Virus record (IMG/VR): IMGVR_UViG_3300005529_001111
Coordinates: 1 to 22,954 of that record
Length of the DNA stretch: 22,954 bases
Reading direction: 5' to 3' (one strand)
Source of the DNA: a virus
The position numbers and the translations under genes were made by a program. Every line of letters starts with the position of its first letter. Within the stretch, counting starts at the first letter, position 1. Below are positions 6,465 through 14,092 of this stretch, one piece after another. Under the pieces are notes generated by a model. That model was not told where the DNA came from and ran no database searches. It saw only the letters and a list, made by a program, of their open reading frames with translations.

Positions 6465-6848
6465 ATGCCGGTGCCGATCGTCGCTCCCACTCTCCCACGC
6501 TTCGCCGTCCCCATCGACGAGAACGGCTTCGTCGACTGGTTGGTCGATGCGGAGCCGGGCGACCGGATCGCCTACTACCGTGGCCACCTCGGCCACGACC
6601 GGGTCCCCAGCACCGCAGTTCTCAAGCGGGACGAGCGGGCGAACCTCAACGCCGTCGCCCATCGCGTGCTCGCCGCAGCTGAGCAAGGCTTGGTGCTCCC
6701 TGTGCAGAAGCGGATCGGGCCCGAGGACTGCCTCTACCTTGCGGTCAAGGCGATCGGCGGTCTCAAGCGCCGGCCGGCGCGGGCCGCGGCGCTTATGCCT
6801 GTCCCCGCCCTGCAGGCTGAAGCCGTTCCTGCCCTTGCCGCCGCCTGA
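6465..6848 (+). CDS. Hypothetical phage-type protein
   Basis: A 127-residue protein of unknown function. Residues 10-95 look like a compact alpha/beta domain (FAVPIDENGFVDWLVDAEPGDRIAYYRGHLGHDR, then RANLNAVAHRVLAAAEQGLVLPVQKRIGPEDCLYLAVK), and the last 25 residues are an Ala/Pro-rich tail. The EPGDRIAYYRGHLG segment is familiar from small proteins of alphaproteobacterial phage early regions. ATG at 6465 follows a good GAGAGG site; an earlier in-frame ATG at 6429 has none. It is the first gene of the rightward replication operon, nine bases before the next ATG. Confidence 0.65.
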   Translation: MPVPIVAPTLPRFAVPIDENGFVDWLVDAEPGDRIAYYRGHLGHDRVPSTAVLKRDERANLNAVAHRVLAAAEQGLVLPVQKRIGPEDCLYLAVKAIGGLKRRPARAAALMPVPALQAEAVPALAAA

Positions 6849-6856
6849 GGAGTCTC

Positions 6857-7354
6857 ATGCCAAAGCTCGCTATCCTGACCGAACATGTGCGCGACCTGCC
6901 GGCCGCCGCGATCGCCGCGCTCACTGCTCCTGAGCTCGCCTGTGTCCTCGATGACCTTGCCGAGCAGAAGGCCTCGCTCGGTCTGATCGAGGACAAGGTC
7001 CGCGACGCCCTTGACCTCAAATACGGTGCCCGCGCCCACCAACGCCGCGCCGAGGATGGCAAGGACACCGGCACGGTTCGCTTCGAGGACAACGGCTTCG
7101 TGGTCGTCGCCGAGCTGCCGAAGCGGGTGAAGTGGGACCAGGAGAAGCTGAAGCATGCCGTCGAGGTCATCCGCTCCGGCTGGGGCGACGACCCCGACGA
7201 CTATGTGAAGGTGAAGCTCGAGATCTCCGAAGCCGCTTTCAACAACTGGCCGCGGCCGGTGCGCGAACTTTTCCTCCCCGCCCGCACCGTCGAGACCGGC
7301 CGCCCGGTCTACCGCGTCGAGACGCCGAAGGCGAGCGAGAGGGAGGCTGCCTGA
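6857..7354 (+). CDS. Hypothetical early phage protein
   Basis: The 165-residue product has a helical N-terminal half (LTAPELACVLDDLAEQKASLGLIEDKVRDALDLKYG) and a C-terminal half with VRFEDNGFVVVAELPKRVKWDQEKL and YVKVKLEISEAAFNNWP. The latter pattern is typical of uncharacterised phage proteins encoded next to RecA-like ATPases. GAGGAG lies seven bases before the ATG. Its stop shares one base with the next start (TGATG), so the two are coupled. It may be a partner of the ATPase; no catalytic motif is visible. Confidence 0.7.
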   Translation: MPKLAILTEHVRDLPAAAIAALTAPELACVLDDLAEQKASLGLIEDKVRDALDLKYGARAHQRRAEDGKDTGTVRFEDNGFVVVAELPKRVKWDQEKLKHAVEVIRSGWGDDPDDYVKVKLEISEAAFNNWPRPVRELFLPARTVETGRPVYRVETPKASEREAA

Positions 7355-8205
7355 TGGCCCTAAGGATCATCACCGCCGACGAGCGGCTCTCCGCCGCCAA
7401 TTCCAAGACCACGATCGCGGTCTTCGGTCCCTCGGGCGCCGGCAAGACATCCCTTGCTCGCACCCTCCCGCCCGACGAGACCATCGTGATCGACCTTGAG
7501 GCCGGTATGAAGTCGCTGCAGGGCTGGGGCGGCATCTCGGTTCCGGTCCGCAGTTTCGCGGAAGCCGCCGACATTGCCTGCCTCGTCGGCGGGGTCAGCC
7601 CGACGGCCGACCCGCAAGGCTTCTTCTCGCCGGCGCACCACGAGCACGTCACCCGAGAATACCCTGAACTCGGCGCGGCGCTCGCCGTCAAGCGGTACGT
7701 CTTCGTCGACTCGATCACTGACCTGACGCGCCTTGCCATGGCTTGGGCGAAGCTCCGCCCTGAGGCTTTCTCCGACCGCACCGGCAAGCCCGACACCCGC
7801 GGCGCCTATGGCCTGCTCGCCCGCGAGACGATCGGTATGCTCAAGCACCTCCAGCACACGCCCGGCAAGACGGTGATCTTCGTCGGCATCCTCGAACGGG
7901 TGGTTGATGATCTCGGCCGCGAGAGTTTTCAGCCACAGATGGAAGGCGGGCGCGCCTCGCGCGAGCTCCCCGGCATCGTCGACGAGGTCCTCACCCTTTC
8001 GCTCTTCGACTCGGACCAGGGTTCCGCAGGCGCCTGGCGCCATAACCCGGTCTCGGGCGGGGAGCGACGCATCGTGTGTCGGTCGGGCAACCCCTGGGGC
8101 CTGCCGGCCAAGGACCGCTCCGGCAGCCTCGACCTGACCGAGCCCGCCGACCTCGGCGCCATCATCGCCAAGGTCAACCGGCCGCGTCTTTCCAATCAGG
8201 CCTGA
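7354..8205 (+). CDS. RecA-like AAA ATPase of phage recombination module
   Basis: The 283-residue protein has a clear Walker A motif, GPSGAGKTS, at residues 25-33, and a Walker B-like strand RYVFVDSITDL with Asp119. The layout resembles phage nucleotide-binding proteins of the AAA_24/RecA-like group, which work in replication or recombination with an ssDNA-binding partner and a Cas4-like nuclease; both partner types occur nearby. Later strands (TVIFVGILERVVDD and IVDEVLTLSLF) fit the RecA-like core. The ATG at 7354 overlaps the previous stop and follows GGGAGG; the open frame continues upstream to 7132 but only as a shadow of the preceding gene. Confidence 0.82.
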   Translation: MALRIITADERLSAANSKTTIAVFGPSGAGKTSLARTLPPDETIVIDLEAGMKSLQGWGGISVPVRSFAEAADIACLVGGVSPTADPQGFFSPAHHEHVTREYPELGAALAVKRYVFVDSITDLTRLAMAWAKLRPEAFSDRTGKPDTRGAYGLLARETIGMLKHLQHTPGKTVIFVGILERVVDDLGRESFQPQMEGGRASRELPGIVDEVLTLSLFDSDQGSAGAWRHNPVSGGERRIVCRSGNPWGLPAKDRSGSLDLTEPADLGAIIAKVNRPRLSNQA

Positions 8206-8221
8206 TCCCCGAGGACATCCC

Positions 8222-9046
8222 ATGTTCGACTTCAACGATGCCGAGCCGCTCCGTCCGTCCGAGGTCATCCCCGACGGCACCTTCGCCAAGGTGGCGATGA
8301 CCATCCGCCCGGGCGGACATGATGGCGAGAGCCCGATTGATCGCGGTCTCCTCCAGCTCTCGCGTTCGCCGGGCTCCGACGTCGTCCAGCTCGACTGCGA
8401 GTTCGCAATTCTGGAGGGGCCGTATGCCCGCAGAAAATTCTGGCGGCGCTTCGTGGTCTTCGGCGGCAAGGTCGACGAGAGCGGCGTCTCGATTGGCTGG
8501 AAGATCACCAAGTCGAGCCTCCGGGCGATCATCGACTCCGCCCACGGGCTCGACCCGAAAGACGAGGGCCCCGAGGCTCAGGCCAAGCGCAGGCTGAACG
8601 GCTTCTCCAGTCTGCAGAACGTCGTGTTCATCGCCAAGATCGCGACCGACGAGGAGGGCCGCAGCGAACTCGACGCCGCCATCACCAAGGACCGGCCGGA
8701 ATGGGCGAAGGTGATGGCGGGCGAGACCGTGCCCGCCAAGCCGGGCATGCGCCGCAAGTCCGGCGCCGCGAAGCATGCGAGCGCCGCCGAGGCTCCCGCC
8801 TGGCAACAGAGAGCCGCTGCCCAGCCGCAGTCCGGCCCGGCCTGGGGCCGCGGTGCCCCACACGCGGGCACACAGGCGAAGCCGGCGCCTGCCGCGCCTG
8901 CCACCCCGGCGCCGGCACCACTGCCGCGTGCGCCTGGGACGGGGGTAACAAACGGCCAAGCCGGCGCGACGCCGGCGCAACCTGCCTGGCGCCAGGGCGA
9001 AACGCCCCCGCAGCCCCGGCCGGGACCGGCCTGGCTCAACGAATGA
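8222..9046 (+). CDS. DUF669-like OB-type protein with PAW-repeat tail
   Basis: The 274-residue protein starts with a beta-rich domain of about 165 residues (IPDGTFAKVAMTIRPGG, VVQLDCEFAILEGPYARRKFWRRFVVFGGK, GWKITKSSLRAIIDSAHGLDP). It resembles DUF669-type phage proteins that stand beside RecA-like ATPases and are thought to bind single-stranded DNA. The remaining hundred residues are a disordered Pro/Ala/Gln-rich tail with four Pro-Ala-Trp units (Trp194, 208, 256 and 271), the last right before the terminus (PAWLNE). A disordered tail with a conserved tip recalls ssDNA-binding proteins that recruit partners, although this tip is not the acidic SSB type. GAGG precedes the ATG. The stop overlaps the next start (ATGA). 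Confidence 0.7.
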   Translation: MFDFNDAEPLRPSEVIPDGTFAKVAMTIRPGGHDGESPIDRGLLQLSRSPGSDVVQLDCEFAILEGPYARRKFWRRFVVFGGKVDESGVSIGWKITKSSLRAIIDSAHGLDPKDEGPEAQAKRRLNGFSSLQNVVFIAKIATDEEGRSELDAAITKDRPEWAKVMAGETVPAKPGMRRKSGAAKHASAAEAPAWQQRAAAQPQSGPAWGRGAPHAGTQAKPAPAAPATPAPAPLPRAPGTGVTNGQAGATPAQPAWRQGETPPQPRPGPAWLNE

Positions 9047-9312
9047 GGCGGCCGCGCCCACGGGAGGGCCGGAAGCGCAGTCCGGATGATGCATGGGCGG
9101 ACCGCGTGAGGGCCGAATGCGCTAAGGCCGTTGGCGCCTGGCTCGAAGGGTCGGTCCGCCTCGACCGGCCCATCCGGAGCTTGACCTTCATGGAGCTCGA
9201 GCACCTCGCCGAGGCGGCAACAACCCGCTGGATCGTGCTGGCCTCGGAGAAGCTGGCGCGGAGTCCCGACGAGCCCGGCTCGAAAGAGCTCGCGGCGCTC
9301 TTGCTCGGGTGA
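9043..9312 (+). CDS. Small hypothetical phage protein
   Basis: An 89-residue protein with a basic start (MRRPRPREGRKRSPDDAW) and a helical body (RVRAECAKAVGAWLEG, LTFMELEHLAEAATTRWIVLASEKLAR). No catalytic motif is visible. The start is fixed by the ATGA overlap with the upstream gene and the stop by a GTGA overlap with the next. Position between the OB-type protein and the zinc protein suggests a replication accessory. Confidence 0.65.
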   Translation: MRRPRPREGRKRSPDDAWADRVRAECAKAVGAWLEGSVRLDRPIRSLTFMELEHLAEAATTRWIVLASEKLARSPDEPGSKELAALLLG

Positions 9313-9653
9313 GGCCGTGCCGGATCTGCGGGCGAGCGAGCCGCGGCTTCCTCTTCACCTACCGGCTCCGGCCGGACCGGTACCCGACCTACGCTTTCTG
9401 CTCCGAGCGCTGCCAGCGCGCCGGGGCGGCCATCGCAACGAGGCTGAACGGCATGATCGACAAGACCGCAACCGAAGAGCAGGCAATCCGGGAGACCAGG
9501 CGGCCCTTCGCCGAAGTGATCCAGGAGTTAGGGCTGATGCCGGCGTTCGAGGGCAGAAGCGGCGCCGAGATCGACCGGATCATCGAGGTCTGCGTCGACG
9601 GTTTCCGCGACGCGATGGGCCGGCTCACGCTCAACGACGAGATCCCGTTCTGA
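9309..9653 (+). CDS. DUF6511-like zinc-finger protein
   Basis: The 114-residue protein opens with a four-cysteine zinc knuckle: Cys4 and Cys7 in CRICGRASRGF and Cys31 and Cys35 in FCSERCQ. This CxxCGR-x-RGF start is characteristic of the small DUF6511 phage family. The rest is helical (PFAEVIQELGLMPAFEG, IDRIIEVCVDGFRDAM) and ends with LNDEIPF. The start is GTG, in a GTGA overlap with the previous stop. Its role is unknown; a nucleic-acid-binding accessory of replication is likely from the context. Confidence 0.75.
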   Translation: MRPCRICGRASRGFLFTYRLRPDRYPTYAFCSERCQRAGAAIATRLNGMIDKTATEEQAIRETRRPFAEVIQELGLMPAFEGRSGAEIDRIIEVCVDGFRDAMGRLTLNDEIPF

Positions 9654-9663
9654 CGGTGAGTTC

Positions 9664-10479
9664 GTGGTTCTCGACCTCAACAGCGGCTCTCGCTTCGTCT
9701 ACGGCCGACCAACGGGCGAGCCGACGCTCGGTGAGCGGATCGGCGGGCTCGTCGACGCCGCACTCCTCGCCGAACGCGAGGCGATGCCGCCGCGCAACTA
9801 CCTCGGTGCCTCCCGTATCGGCGAGCCCTGTGCTCGGCGGCTCTGCTACGAGGTGATGCACCTGCCGCCCGACCCCGGGAAGGCGTTCACCGGGCGGCTC
9901 CTGCGCGTATTCGAGACCGGCCACCGCTTCGAGGGGATGACGATCAGGTGGCTCCGGCTCGCAGGCTTCGACCTCCGCACCTGTAAGCGCGACGGCTCGC
10001 AGTTCGGCTTCTCCGCGGCGGACGGGAGGTTCCAGGGCCACATCGACGGCGTCATCGTTGATGGTCCCGATGTTGGATTTCCGTACCCGGTCCTCTTCGA
10101 ACATAAGGCCGTCAACGATGCGACCTGGTCGGAGATCGTCAAGCGCGGACTGCGGTCCGCGGCTCCGGTCTACTGGTCGCAGGTCCAAGTCTATATGGCC
10201 TATCTCGAAATCGAGCGAACGCTCGTCGTCGCGCTCGACAAGGACACCGAGGCGCTCACCTTCGATCTGATCGCCTTCGATCCCACCGCCGCGCAGGATC
10301 TCTCTGACAAGGCTGTCGCCGTGCTTTCCGCCGTTGACGCTGGCGAGCTTCTGCCCCGCATCGCGGCGCGCGAGGATTTCTATCTCTGCCGGATGTGTCC
10401 GTTTGCAGGCCGCTGCTGGCACGCTGAGCAGCCTCCGAAGTCTGTGCCAAGCCTTCCATCTTGGCGGAGGGCGGCGTGA
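9664..10479 (+). CDS. Cas4/RecB-like PD-(D/E)XK exonuclease
   Basis: The 271-residue protein has the PD-(D/E)XK pattern: GHIDGVIV with Asp128, then FEHKAV with Glu146 and Lys148, and a downstream YWSQVQVYMAY helix (QxxxY-like). Cysteines at 56 and 61 (EPCARRLCYE) and three at the C-terminus (Cys242, 245, 251; CRMCPFAGRC) fit the iron-sulphur cluster seen in Cas4 and AddB-type nucleases. It probably acts as a DNA exonuclease providing single strands for the RecA-like ATPase and the OB-type protein encoded upstream. It starts with GTG at 9664 behind GGTGAG, and its stop overlaps the primase start. No other CRISPR component is present, so it is a phage recombination nuclease rather than a CRISPR protein. 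Confidence 0.85.
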   Translation: MVLDLNSGSRFVYGRPTGEPTLGERIGGLVDAALLAEREAMPPRNYLGASRIGEPCARRLCYEVMHLPPDPGKAFTGRLLRVFETGHRFEGMTIRWLRLAGFDLRTCKRDGSQFGFSAADGRFQGHIDGVIVDGPDVGFPYPVLFEHKAVNDATWSEIVKRGLRSAAPVYWSQVQVYMAYLEIERTLVVALDKDTEALTFDLIAFDPTAAQDLSDKAVAVLSAVDAGELLPRIAAREDFYLCRMCPFAGRCWHAEQPPKSVPSLPSWRRAA

Positions 10480-13400
10480 TCGACCTCAACGACGTCGCGC
10501 CAGCGCGCCCGGCCGAGCGCTTCGACCTCGACCGCCTGGTCGCGCAACTCCGCGCGACGGCGCGTTCCTGGGTGCCGGCGCACTTCCCGCGAGGTCGGCG
10601 CGAAGGGCACGAATGGCGGCTCGGCGGGATCGACGGTCGGCCGCCGCGGAAGCAGGGCTCATGCGTCGTCGCGCTCGACGGTCCGAACGCCGGCGATTGG
10701 ATCGACTTCGACGGCTCGGGTTCCGGCGGTCCGCTCTCGGCGCTCGAACAGGCCACCGAACTCGCCGGATACGACCTCTTCGCCTACGCGGCGGGGCTCG
10801 TCGGCGGCGCTAGCTCCCTCGTCACAAAGTCGACTCGAAGCCGCGCAGCCGCCCCCATGGCGGCTGCCGGTCCCGCTAGGGGCGCGCACGAGGCTGCGGT
10901 CGAGACCGAGGTCCGGCACATCCTTGCCCGCGCCGCGCCGCTCGCCGGGACGCTCGCCGAGCGGTGGCTCGCAGCTCGCGGCGTCACCACACCTGCAACT
11001 GACGATCTTCGGTTCGTTGCCGACCTCACCCACTTCGAGACCAAGACCGGCTGGCCCGGCATGGTTGGGACCGTGCGCGGTCACGACGGCGCCGTGCTCG
11101 GGCTCCACCGCACCTACCTCGCGCTGGACGGAACCGCTAAGGCGCCGGTCCGTAACGCACGCATGTCGCTCGGCGAGGTCCATGGCGGCGCGGTGCGCCT
11201 TGCGAAAGCGGTCGATGGGCTGATCGGCCTCGCCGAGGGGATCGAGACCACGCTCGCGGTGATGACCGCCTGCCCCGACCTGCCGATGTGGGCGGCGCTC
11301 TCTGCGGGCAGCCTCGCCGACCAGCGCCTTCCGGAGTACATCCGGCGTGTCGTCGTCTGCGCTGACCATGACGCTGCCGGCGCTGGGCTCGATGCCGCGC
11401 GCCGACTGGCGGTGCGATTGGTCGACGAAGGCCGATCGGTGTTCATCGCGCTCCCGCCGCGCGCCGGCGATGACTTCAATGACGTCCTTCTCCGCGATCG
11501 CGCCGAGGAGGTGAGGCGCGTCGTCGAGGCGGCAGAGCCCTACGAGCCCAGTCCGCCTGGCGGTCCGGCACCCTCCAGTCGTTCGTCCTCCCGCGCTGCC
11601 CGCGGCCTGCCGCTCTTCTTCCCCGATCGGCCGAGCAACCGGCCGCTGGTCCGCGCCGATGACGGCGACCTCGCACGTCTTGCCGGGACGGCCTGGGAGC
11701 AGCTGATCGAGGCGAACAGCCCACCCTGGCTGTTCCGCACGGCCGCCCGCCTCGTCTGGGTGGAGCGCGATGACGAGGGCGCGCCGCTCGTCCGTTTCCT
11801 CGATGAGGATCGCATGGCGCATGCGCTTGCTCGCATCGCTGATTGGCGGCGGGCTAGCGCCAAGGGCGACCTCGTGCCGGTCAGCCCGCCGGCGCGCGTC
11901 GTCAAGGACGTGCTTGTCACCGCCGACCCGCTCGTGCCGGTGCTCGCCGGCATCGTCGCGGCGCCGATCTTCGGCCGCGACGGCGCAGTCGAGACGACGC
12001 CGGGCTATCTCGCCGGCTCCGCCGTGCTCTTCGAGGCCGAGCCGGGGTTCGCCGTCGGCGAGATCCCGGCGAAGCCCAGCGGAGACGAGGTCGCCGCAGC
12101 CAAAGCGCTGCTCCTCGACGAGCTTCTCGGCGACTTCCCGTTCACCAGCGACGCCGAACGCGCGCACGCCGTGGCACTCCTGCTCCTGCCCTTCGCCCGG
12201 GCGATGATCAACGGGCCGACACCCCTTCACCTCATCGAGAAGCCGACGCCGGGGACTGGCGCCACTCTGATGGTCGACGCCGTCGCCACCATCGTGACCG
12301 GCCGCCCGGCGAACATCATGACCGAAGGACGCGACGAGGACGAGTGGCGGAAGCGTCTCACCGCCAAACTCCGCTCGATGCCCGTCCTCCTGGTCATCGA
12401 CAACGTCCGCGGCAAGCTCGACTCCTCGGCGCTGGCGGCAGCGCTCACGGCGCCGAGTTGGGAAGACCGCCTCCTCGGCCGCTCCGAGATGGTGCAATTC
12501 CCGATCCGCTGCTGTTGGATCGCGACCGGCAACAACCCCGAGCTCTCCAACGAGATCGCCCGTCGGATCGTCCGCATTCGGCTCGACGCCGGCGTCGACC
12601 AGCCTTGGCGACGCGAGACCTTCCGCCACCCGGAGCTTCTTGGCTGGCTCCACGAGAAGCGCGCGGCGCTCGTCCGCGCCTGCTTGCTCCTGGTGCAGAA
12701 CTGGATCGCAGCCGGGCGGCCGCGCTCGCCGAAGCGGGTCGGCAGTTTTGAAGCCTGGTCCTCGATCATGGGCGGAATCCTGTCGACGGCCGGCATCCCC
12801 GGTTTCCTCGGCAACATCGACGAACTCTACGAGCGGTCAGACAGCGAAAGCGAGAGCTGGCGCTCCTTCGTGACCCGCTGGTGGAGCGAGTTCCGCACCG
12901 CGCCGGTACGCGTCGCCGAGATCCTGCCGCTCGCGCTCAGCGCCGAGCCACCGCTCCCGGTCTTCGCGGCGACCGAGCACGGCCAGCGTATCAAGCTCGG
13001 CTCGCTCCTCTCGCGCGTCCGCGACCGCGTGTTCGCGGTCGACCACTACCAGCTTCGCGTCGGCCAGAACGGACTTCACGAGGGCGTCATGCGGTGGCGC
13101 CTGGCGATCGAGGCCGGCGACGAGCGCACGACGTCGAGCAAGCCCGGTGGGTCTGAGCCGGCTCGGTGGGTCTTCGATTCCGAGACCCACCGAAAAAATG
13201 TCGAGGGGAATCAAGGCCGCGGTGGGTCAGGTGGACGAAGTGGGTCTCTTCTTAATGCGCGAGAGGATTCCTCTCTCACATATAGAGTCTCTGGAACCAT
13301 CCCACCGAGACCCACCGACCCACCGGACCCGCAGTATTCCTGGGATTCCAGCTGGTGGGTCATCCATTACCCGTCCTGGCAGGACCCCACCGGACCCTAT

Positions 13401-13553
13401 CGCCGATGGCTCGCGGCCTGGTCGCGTGGACCGCCGGTCCGGGAAGCCAGGCCCTCACCACAAACCCATGAGCGGGACGGCGGCCCTCCAGTCGCCAAAC
13501 AGGTCGGACCGCCGCCCCGCGACCATCACGATACCCAAGAGGATTCGTCATGA
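10476..13553 (+). CDS. Primase-helicase (Toprim plus ATPase)
   Basis: The 1025-residue protein combines a Toprim primase half and a helicase-like half. Toprim motifs are GLAEGIETTLA (Glu near 255) and CADHDAAGAG (Asp297, Asp299), with an ERWLAARGV segment before them. The ATPase half has LLVIDNV (Walker B, Asp642) and a sensor-like WIATGNNPELSNEIARRIVRI. The Walker A position reads PGTGATL (593-597), without the usual lysine. Residues after about 885 are low-complexity and overlap a dense DNA repeat cluster. This enzyme should prime and unwind DNA at the element's own origin. GTG at 10476 is preferred over TTG at 10461 because GGAGG lies just upstream and it forms a GTGA overlap with the nuclease stop. 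Confidence 0.85.
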   Translation: MIDLNDVAPARPAERFDLDRLVAQLRATARSWVPAHFPRGRREGHEWRLGGIDGRPPRKQGSCVVALDGPNAGDWIDFDGSGSGGPLSALEQATELAGYDLFAYAAGLVGGASSLVTKSTRSRAAAPMAAAGPARGAHEAAVETEVRHILARAAPLAGTLAERWLAARGVTTPATDDLRFVADLTHFETKTGWPGMVGTVRGHDGAVLGLHRTYLALDGTAKAPVRNARMSLGEVHGGAVRLAKAVDGLIGLAEGIETTLAVMTACPDLPMWAALSAGSLADQRLPEYIRRVVVCADHDAAGAGLDAARRLAVRLVDEGRSVFIALPPRAGDDFNDVLLRDRAEEVRRVVEAAEPYEPSPPGGPAPSSRSSSRAARGLPLFFPDRPSNRPLVRADDGDLARLAGTAWEQLIEANSPPWLFRTAARLVWVERDDEGAPLVRFLDEDRMAHALARIADWRRASAKGDLVPVSPPARVVKDVLVTADPLVPVLAGIVAAPIFGRDGAVETTPGYLAGSAVLFEAEPGFAVGEIPAKPSGDEVAAAKALLLDELLGDFPFTSDAERAHAVALLLLPFARAMINGPTPLHLIEKPTPGTGATLMVDAVATIVTGRPANIMTEGRDEDEWRKRLTAKLRSMPVLLVIDNVRGKLDSSALAAALTAPSWEDRLLGRSEMVQFPIRCCWIATGNNPELSNEIARRIVRIRLDAGVDQPWRRETFRHPELLGWLHEKRAALVRACLLLVQNWIAAGRPRSPKRVGSFEAWSSIMGGILSTAGIPGFLGNIDELYERSDSESESWRSFVTRWWSEFRTAPVRVAEILPLALSAEPPLPVFAATEHGQRIKLGSLLSRVRDRVFAVDHYQLRVGQNGLHEGVMRWRLAIEAGDERTTSSKPGGSEPARWVFDSETHRKNVEGNQGRGGSGGRSGSLLNAREDSSLTYRVSGTIPPRPTDPPDPQYSWDSSWWVIHYPSWQDPTGPYRRWLAAWSRGPPVREARPSPQTHERDGGPPVAKQVGPPPRDHHDTQEDSS
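13147..13361. repeat. GTGGGTC iteron-like cluster (candidate origin)
   Basis: Exact GTGGGTC occurs at 13147, 13166, 13222, 13240 and 13355, and its complement GACCCAC at 13184, 13309 and 13317: eight copies in 215 bp, where chance predicts far less than one. The second and third copies form an 11-bp stem (13163-13173 with 13183-13193) next to AAAAAA. The middle (13261-13300) is comparatively A/T-rich with a TCACATATAGAG stretch. The cluster lies in the 3' end of the primase-helicase gene, a usual site for phage origins. Assignment as an origin is inference. Confidence 0.6.
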
Positions 13554-14092
13554 GCGCGTCCATGGTCGCGCATTCGGAGCCGAATGCGAATCTCCCCCTC
13601 CGACCCGCGATTGCGAGCCGGGCCTTTTCACCCGGAGCGCTGCTCGCCCTCGACCTCGGCTCCTCCACCGGATGGGCGCTGAAGCCCAAGGCCGGCCCGA
13701 TCGTCTCCGGCACCCTGACCCTCAAGCCCGGGCGCTTCGAGGGCGGCGGGATGGTCTTCCTCCGCTTCGGCCGCTGGCTCTCCGAAGTCCGGGCGAGCGC
13801 ATCGATCGAGGGCATCTGGTTCGAGGAGGTGCGCGCCCATGCCGGGACACTTGCCGCACAAGTCTATGGCGGTTTTCTCGCCGCCCTCACCAGCTGGTCC
13901 GAGGAGCGCGGTATCCCCTACGAGGGCGTGCCCGTCGGCACGATCAAGCGCTTCGCGACCGGCAAAGGCAACGCCTCCAAGGACGAAGTGATCGCCGCTG
14001 TCCGGCGCCTCGGCTTCTCGCCGGCCGACCACAACGAGGCAGATGCCCTCGCTCTCCTCACCTGGGTGATCGCCAAGCGAGGGCAGGCATGA
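13550..14092 (+). CDS. RuvC-like Holliday junction resolvase
   Basis: The 180-residue protein has an RNase H-type fold with the RuvC pattern of acidic residues: Asp35 in LLALDLGSSTGWAL, Glu92/Glu93 in WFEEVRAH, and Asp160, Glu163 and Asp165 in SPADHNEADALALL. It also shows VPVGTIKRFATGKGNASKDEVI, found in RuvC and related crossover endonucleases just before the last acidic motif. It should resolve branched DNA made during phage replication and recombination, before packaging. The first 28 residues are a non-conserved extension. ATG at 13550 overlaps the primase stop and its own stop overlaps the next start, so it is coupled on both sides. Confidence 0.85.
   Translation: MSASMVAHSEPNANLPLRPAIASRAFSPGALLALDLGSSTGWALKPKAGPIVSGTLTLKPGRFEGGGMVFLRFGRWLSEVRASASIEGIWFEEVRAHAGTLAAQVYGGFLAALTSWSEERGIPYEGVPVGTIKRFATGKGNASKDEVIAAVRRLGFSPADHNEADALALLTWVIAKRGQA

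Noticed and set aside
7360-8532. Minus-strand open frame of 390 codons
   Set aside because: Antisense to the RecA-like ATPase and the OB-type gene; no domain, no ribosome site.
9664-10479. Cas4-like gene as a sign of a CRISPR locus
   Set aside because: No repeat-spacer array or other cas gene is present; Cas4/RecB-like nucleases are common in phage replication modules.
10659-12653. Long minus-strand open frame of 664 codons
   Set aside because: It lies wholly antisense to the primase-helicase gene, whose motifs are clear. The GC-rich third positions keep the opposite frame free of stops. Its protein has no recognisable domain.
13163-13193. 11-bp hairpin next to AAAAAA as a terminator
   Set aside because: On the plus strand the run after the hairpin is A, not T, and it lies inside the primase gene. 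A minus-strand reading would place the T run before the stem.
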